Below, piece by piece: positions 62,334 to 64,000 of a DNA stretch of 64,000 bases. Source of the stretch: Sedimenticola thiotaurini (lineage in GTDB: Bacteria > Pseudomonadota > Gammaproteobacteria > Chromatiales > Chromatiaceae); assembly GCF_001007875.1 (NCBI RefSeq), contig NZ_CP011412.1:3100001-3164000 (forward strand), given 5' to 3'. The position numbers and the translations under genes were made by a program. A model generated the notes under the pieces. That model searched no databases. It was not told the DNA's origin and saw only the letters and a program-made list of their open reading frames with translations. Within the stretch, counting starts at the first letter, position 1. Every line of letters begins with the position of its first letter.

Positions 62334-63683
62334 ATGGCTGGTCAGGGTGCAAAGGCCGGCGGACTTGCCGGTGCAGGCAAATTCACCGAATTGCGCCAGC
62401 GACTGCTGTTTGTAGTCGGCGCGTTGCTGGTATTTCGCATCGGCACGTTCATTCCGGTACCTGGCGTTAATCCTGCGGCTGTTGCAGCGTTATTCGATCA
62501 GCAGCAGGGAAGCATCCTGGATATGTTCAACATGTTCTCGGGTGGTGCGCTGGAGCGGGCCAGTCTGTTTGCGTTGGGAATCATGCCCTACATCTCAGCA
62601 TCCATTATTATGCAGCTGATGTCGGCAGTGGTCCCCAAGCTGGAACAGCTGAAGAAAGAAGGTGAGCAGGGGCGTCGGACCATTACCCAGTACACCCGCT
62701 ATGGCACGGTGCTGTTAGCTACGTTCCAGGCGGTTGGTATTGCCATCGCACTGCAGTCCCAGCAGTCCGGTGGTATGTCGCTGGTTTCCCATGCGGGACC
62801 TGGCTTTATCCTCACCGCTGCTGTTTCGCTGGTAACAGGCACCATGTTCCTGATGTGGTTAGGCGAGCAGATCACCGAAAGGGGCCTGGGTAACGGTATT
62901 TCGCTGATCATTTTTGCGGGTATCGTGGCAGGACTGCCGTCCGCTATTGGTGGAACACTGGAACTGGTACGTACCGGTGAAATGAATGCGCTTACGGTGC
63001 TGGTGCTGTTTGCCCTGGCAGTAGCAGTGACTGCGTTTGTTGTCTTCGTGGAACGAGGACAGCGTCGCATCACGGTCAACTATGCCAAGCGGCAACAGGG
63101 GCGCAAGATGTTTGCCGCCCAGAGCAGTCATCTGCCGCTCAAGCTGAATATGGCTGGTGTGATTCCGCCGATTTTTGCATCCAGTATTATTCTGTTTCCA
63201 TCCACGCTGGGGCAGTGGCTGGGTACTCAGGAGAATATGCGCTGGCTGCAGGATATCGTGGGTAAAATATCGCCGGGAGAGCCGCTCTACGTGTTGTTGT
63301 ATGCCTTGGCTATCGTGTTCTTCTGTTTCTTTTACACGGCCCTGGTATTCAACTCGAAAGAGACTGCGGACAACCTGAAACGTTCTGGCGCGTTCATTCC
63401 GGGTTATCGCCCCGGTGATCAGACCGCCCGATATATCGACAAGGTGATGTCCCGACTCACGTTTGCTGGAGCGATTTATATAACAGCGGTTTGTCTGTTA
63501 CCGGAGTTTTTGATTGTCGGTTGGAACGTACCGTTCTACTTTGGCGGAACGTCCTTGCTGATCATTGTTGTAGTCGTCATGGACTTCATGGCACAGGTGC
63601 AGGCGCACATGATGTCTCACCAGTATGAAGGTCTGATGAAAAAGGCGAATCTGAAAGGTGGCGGTGCTGGTCTGTTGCGCTAG
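62334..63683 (+). CDS. secY: Protein translocase subunit SecY
   Basis: The 449-residue channel has about ten membrane helices and conserved loops ([42 protein letters not shown]). It abuts the rplO stop, with GAGGAATAA before the ATG. Confidence 0.98.
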   Translation: MAGQGAKAGGLAGAGKFTELRQRLLFVVGALLVFRIGTFIPVPGVNPAAVAALFDQQQGSILDMFNMFSGGALERASLFALGIMPYISASIIMQLMSAVVPKLEQLKKEGEQGRRTITQYTRYGTVLLATFQAVGIAIALQSQQSGGMSLVSHAGPGFILTAAVSLVTGTMFLMWLGEQITERGLGNGISLIIFAGIVAGLPSAIGGTLELVRTGEMNALTVLVLFALAVAVTAFVVFVERGQRRITVNYAKRQQGRKMFAAQSSHLPLKLNMAGVIPPIFASSIILFPSTLGQWLGTQENMRWLQDIVGKISPGEPLYVLLYALAIVFFCFFYTALVFNSKETADNLKRSGAFIPGYRPGDQTARYIDKVMSRLTFAGAIYITAVCLLPEFLIVGWNVPFYFGGTSLLIIVVVVMDFMAQVQAHMMSHQYEGLMKKANLKGGGAGLLR

Positions 63684-63720
63684 TCCCTGGATGGTTTTAC
63701 GGAATTTTGGAGATTGAGTC

Positions 63721-63834
63721 ATGAAAGTAAGGGCGTCTGTTAAGAAGATTTGCAGAAACTGCAAGATTGTCCGCCGCAATGGCGTGGTGCGGGTTATCTG
63801 CAAAGAAGCCAGGCATAAACAGAGGCAGGGTTAA
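63721..63834 (+). CDS. rpmJ: Ribosomal protein bL36
   Basis: The 37-residue protein [20 protein letters not shown] is the zinc-ribbon form, with Cys11, Cys14, Cys27 and His32 as likely ligands. GGAGATTGAGTC precedes the ATG. It lies 37 bases after secY and 93 before rpsM. Confidence 0.96.
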   Translation: MKVRASVKKICRNCKIVRRNGVVRVICKEARHKQRQG

Positions 63835-63927
63835 GCATTTCGCTTGATTTGTTGATGAAATCCAGTTAAAGTTGTGCGTTCACCGCGCCCAACGTAGGCT
63901 GATTATTGTATTTTTAGGAGTTACCTG

Positions 63928-64000
63928 ATGGCCCGTATTGCAGGCGTCAATATTCCCGATCGTAAGCACGCAGTTATTGCGTTGACCGAGATCTATGGGA
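63928..64000 (+). CDS. rpsM: Ribosomal protein uS13, N-terminus only
   Basis: The first 24 residues, [20 protein letters not shown] and on, match the S13 N-terminus; the rest is beyond the window. TAGGAG precedes the ATG. It starts the alpha block. Confidence 0.95.
   Translation, partial: MARIAGVNIPDRKHAVIALTEIYG

Overview
The window is chromosomal housekeeping DNA from a gammaproteobacterium, G+C-rich by eye. Gene order is the classical gammaproteobacterial one: mre/mrd/rlpA/dacA/lip; gatCAB; hemA-prfA-prmC; TPR lipoprotein-ispE-tRNA-Gln-prs-rplY-pth; tRNA-tufB-secE-nusG-rplKAJL-rpoBC-rpsLG-fusA-tufA; S10-spc-alpha. Order and protein sequences suggest a Chromatiales-like or sulfur-oxidiser-type lineage, but I cannot fix a genus from sequence alone. 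I see no insertion sequence, prophage, CRISPR array, integron or rRNA.

Region by region. 0-4.4 kb (minus): start of accC, accB (single-base frameshift), aroQ, a thioredoxin-like lipoprotein, a DsbD with two N-terminal alpha domains, and cutA. 4.5-5.5 kb (plus): fxsA and a wrecked murI. 5.5-17.7 kb (minus): the cell-shape and envelope block mreB-mreC-mreD-mrdA-rodA-mltB-rlpA-dacA-dat-ybeD-lipB-lipA-ydcF/elyC-like, where dacA also has a one-base frameshift and mreC seems to start at ATT. 18-21.3 kb (plus): gatCAB. 21.4-27.4 kb (minus): an orphan ANTAR response regulator, a small-domain methyltransferase, moeB, an unknown Cys/His-rich protein, prmC, prfA and hemA. 27.7-32.9 kb (plus): TPR lipoprotein, ispE (running into tRNA-Gln), prs, rplY and pth; lolB is missing from its usual place. 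33-34.3 kb (minus): a FadL-family outer-membrane porin. 34.7-64 kb (plus): tRNA-Tyr/Gly/Thr, tuf, tRNA-Trp, secE-nusG, L11/L1/L10/L12, rpoBC, the str genes with a second tuf, and S10/spc genes through secY and rpmJ to the start of rpsM.

How the genes work together. The minus-strand envelope block encodes the elongasome (MreBCD, PBP2, RodA) with wall hydrolases (MltB, RlpA, PBP5) and D-amino-acid metabolism (Dat). The loss of this murI copy beside an intact dat gene raises the possibility that D-glutamate is made by transamination from D-alanine. DsbD and the TlpA-like lipoprotein form a periplasmic thiol-reducing pair. The right-hand 29 kb is a near-continuous translation and transcription cluster. 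Two strong sigma70-type promoters with GC-rich discriminators sit before the tRNA genes and before rpsL. An L10-type leader and an rplL-rpoB attenuator are visible as structures.

I did not find a clear undescribed multi-gene system. The most interesting items are local: the murI remnant with dat nearby, the tandem DsbD alpha domains, the ATT start of mreC, the orphan ANTAR regulator, the uncharacterised 136-residue protein, the ispE/tRNA overlap, the two C5-tract frameshifts, and the identical tuf copies.
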